DNA from: Streptomyces violaceusniger
GTDB taxonomy: Bacteria; Actinomycetota; Actinomycetes; Streptomycetales; Streptomycetaceae
DNA: 64,000 nt
Reading direction: 5' to 3'
Assembly (NCBI GenBank): GCA_005405945.1
Contig: BJHW01000001.1
Location: 4,402,001 to 4,466,000 of the forward strand
The translations under genes and the position numbers were made by a program. Shown piece by piece: positions 33,019 through 42,565 of the stretch. Position 1 is the first letter of the stretch, and the number at the start of each line of letters is the position of its first letter. The notes below the pieces were generated by a model. That model was not told the origin of the DNA. It did not search any database and saw only the letters and a program-made list of their open reading frames with translations.

Positions 33019-34071
33019 GTGGAGCGGGCGCGGGAATGGCGGGGGCATGAGCCACAACACGCCGCTGTCCCCCCGCCCCTCCACCACCTCTCGGACGTCC
33101 AGCGCCGGGTCCTGACCACACGTCAGCTGCGCGAGCACGGTGTGACCGCGTCCGTCGCCGCCGAGCGCTGCCGGGCCGGCGGGCCCTGGCAGCAGATCCT
33201 GCCGGGCGTCCATCTGCTCCACCCGGGCCCCGCGACCAGCGAGGAGCGGCTGCTGGCCGCGCTGCTGTACACCGCGAGCCGTGGCCAGGGGGCCGACGGC
33301 CCGGCGCCTGGCGGTGGCGAGCCGTACGGCGAGGCGATGATCACCGGGTCGGCGGCGCTCGCCCTGCGCCACTTCTCCTCCGCTCCCCCGCTGGCCTCCC
33401 TCGACCACATCGACGTCCTGGTGCCGCGCACCCGGCGGCTGCGCGCCACCGGCTTCGTCCGCTTCGTCCGGGCCGGCGCCCTGCCCGCTCCCCAGTACCT
33501 CGCGGGGGTGCCCACCGCCCCGGTGGCCCGCGCCCTCGCCGACGCCGTCGCCCGGCTCACCGACGCCGTCCTGGTCCGCAGACTGCTCACCGAGTCCGTG
33601 CGCCACGGCCACTGCGAGGCCGCGGCCGTCGTCGCGGAGCTGAACTCGGCCCGGCTGCTGTCCCGGCCGCATGTCGTGGACGCCGTGGACGCGCTGCTCG
33701 CCGAGGGCCGGGCGATCGCCGAGGGGCGGCTGTACGACATGGTGCGCGGCCACCATCTGCCCGAGCCGCTGTGGAACGTGGAGCTGCGGCTGCCCGGCGG
33801 GCCCGCCCTCGGCGGGGTGGACGCCTACTGGCGTGAGCAGGCGGTGGCGGTGGAGATCGACGCCCGGGCACCGCGCCAGGACCAGGAGGTCTGGCGCGGT
33901 GGTTTCGGCCGCAAGCGCGAGCACCTGGAGCGGCTCGGGATCACGGTCGTGCGGGTGACCCCGAAGAAGCTGCGGGAGTCACCGGAGGAGCAGGCCGCGG
34001 TGGTCCGTACCGCCCTGATCGCCGCCGCCGACCGCGACCCGGCCCCCTATGTGGTGGTCCTGCCGCGCTGA
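33019..34071 (+). CDS. AbiEi-like winged helix plus DUF559/Vsr-like nuclease-fold protein
   Basis: About 340-350 aa. N-terminal region (VLTTRQLREHGVTASVAAERC, then GGPWQQILPGVHLLHPG) matches the winged-helix start of AbiEi-type antitoxins and related proteins. The C-terminal region (VDAYWREQAVAVEID, then FGRKREHLERLGITVVRVTPKKL) has the strand order and acidic residues of the DUF559/Vsr endonuclease-like fold (D and ExD-like). No toxin (AbiEii) gene is adjacent. The GTG at 33019 keeps the frame; an ATG at 33047 (MSHNTPLSP) would join the same protein if one C is missing from the six-C run at 33070-33075. Function unknown; nucleic-acid binding likely. Confidence 0.65.
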   Translation: MERAREWRGHEPQHAAVPPPLHHLSDVQRRVLTTRQLREHGVTASVAAERCRAGGPWQQILPGVHLLHPGPATSEERLLAALLYTASRGQGADGPAPGGGEPYGEAMITGSAALALRHFSSAPPLASLDHIDVLVPRTRRLRATGFVRFVRAGALPAPQYLAGVPTAPVARALADAVARLTDAVLVRRLLTESVRHGHCEAAAVVAELNSARLLSRPHVVDAVDALLAEGRAIAEGRLYDMVRGHHLPEPLWNVELRLPGGPALGGVDAYWREQAVAVEIDARAPRQDQEVWRGGFGRKREHLERLGITVVRVTPKKLRESPEEQAAVVRTALIAAADRDPAPYVVVLPR

Positions 34072-34097
34072 AGCGCGGCCCGCCGGACGGCTCGGGC

Positions 34098-35839
34098 TCA
34101 GGGCTTGCGCAGCAGCAGCTCGGTGTTGCGGTCCGTCGCGTCGCCGGCCAGCTTCTGGCTGGCGCCGGGCGCGTTGAAGGACAGCTCGCGGTAGAGGGCC
34201 GCGAGCCCGGTCTGGGACAGGTCCGAGAAGTCCGTGCGGTGCGGCGCGGCCGACTCGATGAGCGTGGTGAACAGGGAGATCGTGCCGTCGTGGTTGTCCA
34301 CGACCTCGAACACCCGGGCCAGCTGGGGAAGTCCACGTGCGAGGCGGTGGTGATCTCCCAGAACGTGCCGCGCGGGGTGATCTCGTTCTTGTGGCTGTGG
34401 CCGTTGATCCAGGCCAGCACCTTGGGGTGGCGCTGGAAGAGGGCGACGACCTCGTCCCCGCCGTGGCGGGCCTCGCCCGGGCGGCCCGGGTCGCGGTTCA
34501 TGTTGTCCAGGCTGCGGCTGTAGTGGTGGCTGAAGACGATCACGTAGTCGTCCTGGTGGGCCTTCAGCGTCCGCTCCAGCCAGCGCAGTTGGGCGGTGCC
34601 GAGCGAACCGGTGTAGTGGCCGCCCGGGTCGGTGGTGTCCAGGCTGATGCCGATCATGTTCTCGGAGATCCGGAACGAGTAGTAGAGCGTGCCCTGCTCG
34701 AGGTTGGCCTTGGTGTAGCCGTGGCCGACCGGACCGGAGCCGGTGGCGGCCGGGTCGAGGTGCGCGGCCAGGTACTCGGACTGGGTGAAGGGCGCGCGGC
34801 GCTCGTCGGGGGTGACCGTGCGCATGTCCTTGGCGTGCGCGTCCAACAGCGCCTTCATCTGGACGCCCTTGGGGTCGTCCCCCACGCGCGTCCCCTTGAA
34901 GAGCCGCTCCGCGTCGGCCGCCGGGATGATCTCCAGCTTGCGCTTTCCGGTGGCGAAGTCCGTGTAGTAGTCGTGGCCGAAGGTGTAGACACCGCCCGCC
35001 AGATCGTCGTGGTTGCCGATGGTGGAGTACCACGGCAGCCGCAGCCCGGGGCTGTTGACGGTGCGCAGCGCGGCCTCGAGGAAGCCGTCGATGCGCGGGA
35101 AGCCGACCTTCTTGTCGGCGTCGCGCAGCGCCGCCTCGGGGTGCCAGAACTCCTTGATCCCGCTGTTCTGGACGCCCTCGTAGCGGCGCGGATCGCCGGT
35201 GTTGGGGGTGATCCGGCCGCCGTTCATGGCGGTCAGGAACCACTCCAGCTCGATCTTGGCGTTGTTGTCGGTGTTGTCGCCGGTGGTCATGACGAACGAC
35301 AGCGGCGCCCCGGTGGCGGGTCCGCCGCGCAGCCCGTTGATCCGCTCGATGAGCGAGGCGACCCCGGCGATGGTCAGCGCCTCGTGCGGCCGCCACGCCC
35401 CGGCGCGCCCGGCGCGCAGGAACTCATAGCGCATCGGGTGCTGGACGTCGGTCAGATGCAGATCCGTGAGCTGGACGAACGAGGCGAGCGCGGTGCGCCG
35501 GTCCTCGCGGCCGCCCTTGGCGCCGGTGATCTCGGTGCGGACCTGACGGGCCCAGGCGGGACCGTCGGCGAGCCGCCGGTAGCCGGTGGCGCCGTGTGCG
35601 GCCGAGAACGTCTCCAGCGTCGTACCGGCCGTCGAGGGCGCCGCCGGGGCCTGCACCACGCGGCGGGCCGCGGCGTGCGCGGTGGCGGGCTGCGAGGCAC
35701 CGGCCGAGCCGCTGCCGGGACCGAAGGCGATCCCCAGACCGGCGGTGGCACCGGTGGCGGTGGCGGCGGCGAGGAAGGTGCGCCGGTCGAGGGTGGCGAC
35801 GGCAGCGGCGGCGGACCGTACGGACCGTATGCGGGACAT
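34098..35839 (-). CDS. Tat-exported metallophosphoesterase (frameshifted)
   Basis: Calcineurin-like phosphoesterase of the TIGR03767 type. N-terminal twin-arginine signal: DRRTFLAAATATGATAGLGI. Metal motifs: QLTDLHLTD, TTGDNTDNN, TIGNHDD, VFSHHYS and NGHSHKNEI. The frame is lost after TASHVDFP; the remainder (LARVFEVVDNHDGTISLFTT ... TELLLRKP) lies in another frame. One extra C in the run complementary to 34325-34328 restores FPQLARVFEVVDN and a 580-aa protein. Probably extracellular phosphodiesterase or monoesterase; substrate unknown. Confidence 0.82.
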
Positions 35840-36218
35840 GCGCGATCCTCCCGAGTGGACACGCGGTGACGGGCGGACAGCGAGGCTGTCCTCACCTCGG
35901 ATCGTTGGCATCGGGGATGGCCTGGGAGTGAACGAGACGGCAACGCGGGTCGCCGATATCCACACGTGGATCTTGGCGGTAGCAAACGGTCATCGCGCCC
36001 TTGTGAACAGGAATTCTTCCGCTCACTCGGCGTTCATCAGATCTGGGAACCGCCCCCGCGGATCCGGGAACCGCCCCCGCGGATCCGGGAACCGCCCCCG
36101 CCCCATCTGGGAACCGCTCCCGCCGTGGGATAAATCACGGGACGGTAACGGACCCGCCTGAGACACTTGCCAGGAGGGTAGGCGCCTCGAACAGGCACAA
36201 CCAAGGAAAAGGGCTGAT
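35840..36218. other. 379-bp divergent intergenic region upstream of asd
   Basis: It contains the promoters of the phosphoesterase (minus) and asd (plus) and the four-copy 21-bp repeat described separately. The stretch 35940-36040 is less G+C rich (ATATCCACACGTGG, GGAATTCTTCC). No gene is seen. Confidence 0.5.
36041..36125. repeat. Four tandem 21-bp units upstream of asd
   Basis: Unit ATCYGGGAACCGCCCCCGCG at 36041, 36062, 36083 and 36105 (the last after one extra C). It lies between the phosphoesterase and asd, about 95 bp before the asd start. Each unit carries GGGAACCGC, so it could present a protein array; no regulator is evident. Confidence 0.88.
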
Positions 36219-37244
36219 ATGAGGATCGGAATCGTCGGAGCGACCGGCCAGGTCGGCGGAGTGATGCGCAGGGTGCTCGCCGAGCGTGACTTCCCGGCCG
36301 AGCAGCTGCGGCTGTTCGCCTCCGCCCGCTCGGCCGGCCGTACGCTCCCGTGGCGCGGCACCGAGATCACCGTCGAGGACGCCGCCACGGCCGACTACTC
36401 CGGTCTGGACATCGTCCTGTTCTCCGCGGGCGGCGCCACCTCCAAGGCCCTGGCCGGGAAGGTCGCCGCACAGGGCCCGGTCGTGATCGACAACTCCTCG
36501 GCCTGGCGGATGGACCCCGAGGTGCCGCTGGTCGTCGCCGAGGTCAACCCGCACGCCGCGGTGGACCGCCCGAAGGGCATCATCGCCAACCCGAACTGCA
36601 CCACGATGGCCGCCATGCCGGTGCTGCGCCCGCTGCACGCCGAGGCCGGGCTCACCGCCCTGGTGGCCACCACCTACCAGGCCGTCTCGGGCTCCGGTCT
36701 TTCCGGCGTGGCCGAGCTCGACGGCCAGATCCGCAAGGTCGCCGACCGCGCGGCCGAGCTGACCCACGACGGCGCGGCGGTGGACTTCCCCGAGCCCGAT
36801 GTGTACGCCCGCCCGATCGCGTTCAATGTGCTCCCGATGGCCGGGAAGATCGTCGACGACGGCCGGTTCGAGACCGACGAGGAGCAGAAGCTCCGCAACG
36901 AGAGCCGCAAGATCCTGGAGATCCCGGAGCTGAAGGTGTCCGGCACCTGTGTCCGGGTCCCGGTCTTCACCGGCCACTCCCTCCAGGTGAACGCCCGCTT
37001 CGAGCGTCCGATCAGCGTGGAGCGCGCCTATGAGCTGCTGGCCGGAGCCCCGGGCGTGGCGCTCTCGGAGATCCCGACCCCGCTCCAGGCGGCGGGCCAG
37101 GACCCCAGCTATGTGGGCCGGATCCGGGTGGACGAGACGGTCGAGCACGGTCTCGCGCTGTTCCTGTCCAACGACAACCTGCGCAAGGGCGCGGCGCTGA
37201 ACGCGGTGCAGATCGCCGAGCTGGTGGCGGCCGACCTGACCTGA
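36219..37244 (+). CDS. asd: Aspartate-semialdehyde dehydrogenase
   Basis: 341 aa. NADP-dependent reduction of aspartyl-phosphate to aspartate semialdehyde, the branch point to lysine/diaminopimelate, threonine and methionine. Rossmann start MRIGIVGATGQVGGVMRRVL; nucleophile Cys127 in NPNCTTM; substrate loop TYQAVSGSG; His in VFTGHSLQVN. Full length. The ATG follows AAGGAAAAGG. No lysC is next to it, as in other Streptomyces, where asd sits alone. Flanked by the two pepN paralogs, with a terminator behind it. Confidence 0.96.
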   Translation: MRIGIVGATGQVGGVMRRVLAERDFPAEQLRLFASARSAGRTLPWRGTEITVEDAATADYSGLDIVLFSAGGATSKALAGKVAAQGPVVIDNSSAWRMDPEVPLVVAEVNPHAAVDRPKGIIANPNCTTMAAMPVLRPLHAEAGLTALVATTYQAVSGSGLSGVAELDGQIRKVADRAAELTHDGAAVDFPEPDVYARPIAFNVLPMAGKIVDDGRFETDEEQKLRNESRKILEIPELKVSGTCVRVPVFTGHSLQVNARFERPISVERAYELLAGAPGVALSEIPTPLQAAGQDPSYVGRIRVDETVEHGLALFLSNDNLRKGAALNAVQIAELVAADLT

Positions 37245-37273
37245 CGCCCGCGTCCCGCCCGGGACTCGCCCGA

Positions 37274-37304
37274 GAGGGGAGCGGCCGAAACGGCCGTTCC
37301 CCTC
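37274..37304 (+). terminator. Terminator of asd
   Basis: A 14-bp stem (GAGGGGAGCGGCCG against CGGCCGTTCCCCTC, one mismatch) with an AAA loop, 29 bp after the stop. Confidence 0.8.
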
Positions 37305-37408
37305 GCTCGTGGACCAACCGGTCCACCGGCGCCGACCGTCCGACATGCGAGGATGGCCATCCGCCTGACGCATGGCGTACCGCACATGACGAACGGGAGT
37401 TAGCCGAC

Positions 37409-40006
37409 GTGCCTGGCACCAACCTCACAAGGGAGGAAGCGCAGCAGCGGGCGCGCCTCCTCACGGTGGACGCGTACGAGATCGAACTGGACCTGAGCGG
37501 CGCCCAGGAGGGCGGTACCTACCGCTCCGTGACCACGGTGCGCTTCGACGCCGCCGAGTCGGGCGCGGAGTCGTTCATCGACCTGGTGGCGCCCACGGTG
37601 CACGAGGTGGTGCTGAACGGCGACGCGCTCGACCCGAACGAGGTCTTCAAGGACTCGCGGATCGCCCTGCCGGGGCTGCTGGCCGGGCGCAACGAGCTGC
37701 GGGTGGTCGCTACTTGCGCCTACACCAACACCGGTGAGGGGCTGCACCGCTTTGTCGACCCGGTCGACCAGCAGGCGTACCTCTACACCCAGTTCGAGGT
37801 GCCCGACGCCCGCCGGGTGTTCGCCAACTTCGAGCAGCCCGACCTGAAGGGCACGTTCCAGTTCACCGTGACGGCGCCCGAGGGCTGGACGGTGATCTCG
37901 AACTCGCCGACGCCGGAGCCGAAGGACAACGTCTGGCGGTTCGAGCCGACCCCGCGCATCTCCACGTACGTCACCGCGCTGATCGTCGGCCCATACCACA
38001 GTGTGCACAGCTCCTACGAGAAGGACGGCCGCTCGGTGCCGCTGGGCATCTACTGCCGTCCCTCGCTCGCGGAGTACCTCGACTCGGACGCGATCTTCGA
38101 GGTGACGCGGCAGGGCTTCGCGTGGTTCGAGGAGAAGTTCGACTACGCGTATCCGTTCGCCAAGTACGACCAGCTGTTCGTGCCGGAGTTCAACGCGGGC
38201 GCGATGGAGAACGCGGGCGCGGTCACCATCCGCGACCAGTACGTCTTCCGCTCCAAGGTGACGGACGCGGCGTACGAGACGCGTGCCGAGACCATCCTCC
38301 ACGAGCTGGCCCACATGTGGTTCGGCGACCTCGTCACCATGGAGTGGTGGAACGACCTGTGGCTGAACGAGTCGTTCGCCACCTACACCTCGATCGCCTG
38401 CCAGGCCCACGCGCCGGGCAGCAGGTGGCCGCACTCATGGACCACCTTCGCCAACTCCATGAAGACCTGGGCCTACCGGCAGGACCAGCTGCCGTCCACC
38501 CACCCGATCATGGCCGAGATCAACGACCTGGACGACGTCCTGGTCAACTTCGACGGGATCACGTACGCCAAGGGCGCCTCGGTGCTCAAGCAGCTGGTCG
38601 CGTACGTCGGGATGGACGAGTTCTTCCGTGGCGTCCAGGCGTACTTCAAGCGCCACGCCTACAAGAACACCCGGCTGTCGGACCTGCTCGGCGCACTGGA
38701 GGAGACCAGCGGGCGCGATCTGAAGACCTGGTCGAAGCAGTGGCTGGAGACGGCGGGCATCAATGTGCTGCGGCCGGAGATCGAGACGGACGCGAGCGGC
38801 ACGGTGACCTCCTTCGCGGTGCGGCAGGAGGCCCCGGCGCTCCCGCCCGGCGCCAAGGGCGCTGCGTCTGATGATGCGGCTCCGCCGCGTGGGACGCTGC
38901 GGCCGCACCGCATCGCCATCGGGCTCTACGACCTCAACCCGACCGGCAAGCTGGTCCGCTCCGAGCGCGTCGAACTGGACGTGGACGGCGAGCTGACCGA
39001 GGTGCCGCAGCTGACCGGCACGAAGCGGTCCGCGGTGATCCTGCTCAACGATGACGACCTCACCTACGCGAAGGTGCGGCTGGACCCCGACTCGCTGGCC
39101 GTGGTCACCGAGCACCTGGGCGACTTCGAGGAGTCGCTGCCGCGCGCGCTGTCCTGGGCCTCGGCCTGGGACATGGTCCGCGACGGCGAACTGGCCACCC
39201 GCGACTACCTCGCGCTGGTGCTCTCGGGCATCGCCAAGGAGTCGGACATCGGCGTCGTCCAGTCGCTGCACCGCCAGGTGAAGCTGGCCCTGGACCTGTA
39301 CGCCGCGCCGGACTGGCGCGAGACGGGCCTGGCCCGGTGGACCGAGGCCACGCTCGACCACCTGCGGGCGGCGGCGCCGGGCAGCGACCACCAGCTGGCC
39401 TGGGCGCGTGCCTTCACCGCGACCGCCCGCACCGACGCCCAGCTGGACCTGGTCTCCGGGCTGCTCGAGGGCACCGAGACGATCGAGGGCCTGGTCATCG
39501 ACACCGAGCTGCGCTGGGCGCTGCTGGAGCGGCTCGCCGCCACGGGTCGGGCCGACGAGGCGGCGATCGCGGCGGAGCTGGAGCGCGACAAGACCTCCGC
39601 GGGCGAGCGCCACGCCGCGACGGCGCGGGCCGCGCGGCCGACACCGCAGGCCAAGGCGGAGGCGTGGGCCTCGGTCGTGGAGAACGACAAGCTGCCGAAC
39701 GCGGTGCAGGAGGCGGTGATCGGCGGCTTCGTCCAGACCGATCAGCGGGAGCTGCTGGCGCCGTACGCGGAGAAGTACTTCGCGGTGGCCAAGGACATCT
39801 GGAACAGCCGCAGCCATGAGATGGCGCAGCAGATCGTGGTGGGCCTGTACCCGGCGCTACAGGTCTCGCAGGAGACTCTGGACGCCACGGACGCGTGGCT
39901 CGCGTCTGCCGAACCCACGGCGGCGCTGAGGCGTCTGGTGACGGAGTCGCGGGCCGGCATCGAACGCGCCCTCCGCGCGCAGGCGGCGGACGCCGCGGCG
40001 AGCTGA
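37409..40006 (+). CDS. pepN: Aminopeptidase N, M1 family (paralog 2)
   Basis: 865 aa. Same architecture as the copy at 30251: GAMEN near residue 265, zinc site HELAH (His298, His302) with Glu321 in WLNESFAT, and ERAP1-like helical C-terminal domain. Differences: GAMENAG instead of GAMENPG, and a loop with PPGAKGAASDDAAPP. It opens PGTNLTREEAQQRARLLTVDAYE, clearly related to paralog 1. The FATYTSIACQ region matches the widely conserved actinobacterial PepN. Cytoplasmic peptide turnover downstream of the Clp system is the likely job. Confidence 0.95.
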   Translation: MPGTNLTREEAQQRARLLTVDAYEIELDLSGAQEGGTYRSVTTVRFDAAESGAESFIDLVAPTVHEVVLNGDALDPNEVFKDSRIALPGLLAGRNELRVVATCAYTNTGEGLHRFVDPVDQQAYLYTQFEVPDARRVFANFEQPDLKGTFQFTVTAPEGWTVISNSPTPEPKDNVWRFEPTPRISTYVTALIVGPYHSVHSSYEKDGRSVPLGIYCRPSLAEYLDSDAIFEVTRQGFAWFEEKFDYAYPFAKYDQLFVPEFNAGAMENAGAVTIRDQYVFRSKVTDAAYETRAETILHELAHMWFGDLVTMEWWNDLWLNESFATYTSIACQAHAPGSRWPHSWTTFANSMKTWAYRQDQLPSTHPIMAEINDLDDVLVNFDGITYAKGASVLKQLVAYVGMDEFFRGVQAYFKRHAYKNTRLSDLLGALEETSGRDLKTWSKQWLETAGINVLRPEIETDASGTVTSFAVRQEAPALPPGAKGAASDDAAPPRGTLRPHRIAIGLYDLNPTGKLVRSERVELDVDGELTEVPQLTGTKRSAVILLNDDDLTYAKVRLDPDSLAVVTEHLGDFEESLPRALSWASAWDMVRDGELATRDYLALVLSGIAKESDIGVVQSLHRQVKLALDLYAAPDWRETGLARWTEATLDHLRAAAPGSDHQLAWARAFTATARTDAQLDLVSGLLEGTETIEGLVIDTELRWALLERLAATGRADEAAIAAELERDKTSAGERHAATARAARPTPQAKAEAWASVVENDKLPNAVQEAVIGGFVQTDQRELLAPYAEKYFAVAKDIWNSRSHEMAQQIVVGLYPALQVSQETLDATDAWLASAEPTAALRRLVTESRAGIERALRAQAADAAAS

Positions 40007-40013
40007 CCACGGC

Positions 40014-40052
40014 GCGGCGCAGTGCGGGGCCGAACGCCCCGCACTGCGCCGC
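40014..40052. terminator. Terminator between convergent pepN and VOC genes
   Basis: A perfect 17-bp stem GCGGCGCAGTGCGGGGC with its complement and loop CGAAC, placed 8 bp after the pepN stop. Confidence 0.88.
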
Positions 40053-40085
40053 GAATCCTGGTTGCGCCGCCGTTGCCCGGGGTGG

Positions 40086-40538
40086 TCAGCCGCCCTGGCC
40101 GGCCCGCTCGATCAGCTCGACGACCGGCCCGTGCGCCAGGCCGTCCAGGTACACGAAGCGGGCGCGGTCCGCGATGGCCCCGTCGAAGACGACACTCGGG
40201 TCCTCGCCCGCCTCGCGCAGCGCCGCGAGATGCCGGTCGATGCTCTCGACGGCGTAGGCGAGATGGTGGACACCCTCACCGTTGGCCTCCAGGAACTCCG
40301 TGTAGGGCGAGCGGCCGGTGAGCGGCTGGATCAGTTCGATCTCCGAGGCTCCGGTGCTGATGAAGCCGTAGCGGGCCGAGCAGGAGACCTCCTGTCCGTG
40401 GAACCGGGCGTCGGCGAAGCGGAGATCCATGATCCGCTCGGTCTTGACGGCCCACCGCCGCTCGTAGTCCGCGGCGGCGCGGTCGAGGTCCGCCACGACG
40501 ATGCCGACGTGGAACAGGGGAGGGAGAGCGGGGGACAT
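40086..40538 (-). CDS. VOC-superfamily (glyoxalase/epimerase-like) protein
   Basis: 150 aa from ATG 40538, with AAGGAG 7 bp upstream. Two beta-alpha-beta-beta-beta modules of the vicinal oxygen chelate fold. Candidate metal ligands: His10 in LFHVGIVV, Glu in SEIELIQP, His in GVHHLAYAV and Glu in PVVELIE. It resembles the methylmalonyl-CoA epimerase/lactoylglutathione lyase branch (Glyoxalase_4). No propionate-pathway gene is adjacent, so the substrate is open. Confidence 0.75.
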   Translation of the reverse strand: MSPALPPLFHVGIVVADLDRAAADYERRWAVKTERIMDLRFADARFHGQEVSCSARYGFISTGASEIELIQPLTGRSPYTEFLEANGEGVHHLAYAVESIDRHLAALREAGEDPSVVFDGAIADRARFVYLDGLAHGPVVELIERAGQGG

Positions 40539-40751
40539 GGCTATCTCCTTTACTCGGGTCGAGGCTGTCGCACGCACCGGGCTGCCGGACCATGATCGCA
40601 ATCGGCGCGACGGGGTCTCGACAGGGGTGCGGCGAACGGCTCGTCCAGCGCTCCGAAACCTTGTTCACGTGGACCGCCATCACATTGACGGCTGTCCGCA
40701 TCGCGCCCGCGGCACGAAGCGGACAGGTCGTCGCCGCCCCGACACGCTGGG

Positions 40752-42544
40752 TCAGCCAGGGTCTCGTATGGCCAGGCGGGCCATTTCGCCGTACTGGGCC
40801 AGGACATCCGGGTACGCCTCAGCCGCCACGCGGAGCCAGCGGTCCGCCTCTTCCGTGCGGCCCAGCCTCCGCAACGCCTCCGCCAGCCAGTACGGCGCCT
40901 CCTCGTGCTCCCCCTCGCACGCCATCCTCAACAACGGCTCCGCCTCCGCACACGCCCCCCGCCGCACCATGCTCCGCCCCGCCAGGAACGCGGGCGGAAC
41001 AAGACCGCTGCGCGCGGCGCGCACATACCATCGCTCGGCGTGCTGCGGATCCCCACCGCGCTCCTCCGACGTCCAGCCCAGCCACCACGCGGCGCGCCCA
41101 TGCCCCAGGTCGGCCGCCCGGCGGAACCAGATCTGGGCGGTCCGCCGTTCCCCGGCCTCGTCGTAGATCCGGCCGATGTCGTACGCCGCACCGGCGTCAC
41201 CCTCCGCCGCCGCGGGCTCGTAGTACGGCACCATCCGCAGCCCCTTGGCGCCGCCGCCTTCGTACAGCATCCGCCCGAGGGCGAGCAGGGCGCGCGGAGT
41301 GCCCGCCTTGCGGTACCACTCGGCGGCCTCCGGAAGCCGGTACAGCCGGTCCAGCGCGTCGGCGTACGCGAACCAGGCGTCCGGGCCGCCATCCTCGGCG
41401 CGGGCCCGCAGCCCGGGCAGCCGCTCCTCCCACTCGGGGGCGGCATCCGCTCGGGGTCGGCGCGGATCGCGGCGATGTCCCGAAGCGCCGCGACGATCCG
41501 CTCCTCGCCCCCGTCGAACGGACCCCGGCCCTCCTCCTCGACCCCGTCGACCCCCGCCTCGACCCCGTCGACCCCCGTGGCCCGCAGCCACCGCTCCGCC
41601 TCCTCCAGCCGCCGCTGCCGCACGCACAGCACCCCGAGGTTGAAGCAGGCCCACATGTGGCCGCCGTCCGCCTCGTCGGCCGTGCGGTACCACTCTTCGG
41701 CCGTGCGGAGCTCGCCGTTCTCCTCCGCCCAGACGCCGAGGACGTACGCCGCGCCGTCGTAGCCCCGCTCATGGGCGCGTTCGACGAGGGCGCGGGCCTC
41801 GGCCCAGCGGCCGTCGTCGCGGGCGATGAAGAGGGCCTGGTCCACCAGCGCCTTGGCGCTGCCGACCGCGGCCGCCCCGGCGTACAGCGCCTCGGCCTCC
41901 GCGACCATCCGGGGGTAGCGCTCGAACATCGCCTTGCGCTCCGGGTCGAGCAGCTCGCGCAGCGCCTCGTACGCCTCCTCGGGGTCGCCCTCGGCCTCCG
42001 CGCGGGCGAGGGCCGCGCGCCAGCCGTCCAGGTCCCTCAGCATGTTCTGGATGGCCCGGCGGCTGTGGGCGGCGACGTCGTCGCCCTCGGCGGACGCCTC
42101 GGCCAGCCGCTCAAGGGCGGTGTCCCACGCGCCGCGGGCGGCCAGCAGCACGGCGCCGTTGGTCTTGCACTCGACGCTGCCGAGCGCGGCCCCGTGCGCG
42201 TACCACCGCTCGGCGCCGGCCGTGTCACCGGCCTCCTGCAGCAGCCGGGCCAGGCCGAACGCACAGCCGCCGTCGCGATCGGCGGCCGTGCGGTACCACC
42301 GCTCGGCCTCGGCGAACTCGCCGCGGTCCTTATGGCAGATCGCGAGCGTGCGCGAGGCGTCCGCGTCCCCGGCGTCGGCGGCCCTGGCCCACCAGGGCAG
42401 GGCCTCGTCCAAGCGGCCCCATCCGGTGAGGAGTTCGGCGTAGGCCCGGTACGCGCCCGGCTTCCCGGCCGCCGCCGCGGCCCTCAGCCGGGCCGCTTCG
42501 GCTTCCGGATCCACCGCCGCATCTTGCGATGAATGTTCGACCAT
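40752..42544 (-). CDS. Sel1/TPR-repeat protein (frameshifted)
   Basis: About 597 aa after repair. Successive helical-pair repeats of roughly 36-40 residues with the Sel1/TPR pattern (AERWYRTAADRDGG, AERWYAHGAALGS, AEEWYRTADEADGG, AERWYVRAARSG). The frame breaks after ADPERMPPP; the remaining repeats lie in another frame from EWEERLPGLRARAEDGG to RLAIRDPG. One C added to the run complementary to 41436-41440 joins them. No signal peptide or membrane helix; a cytoplasmic protein-interaction scaffold. It sits 21 bp after the desaturase gene on the same strand and may share its promoter. Confidence 0.78.
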
Positions 42545-42565
42545 CACCCGATGGTGCCAGAGTGA

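Noticed and set aside
30161..33121. A 986-codon open frame antisense to pepN
   Set aside because: Same cause: complement of a strongly biased gene. pepN shows all M1 motifs.
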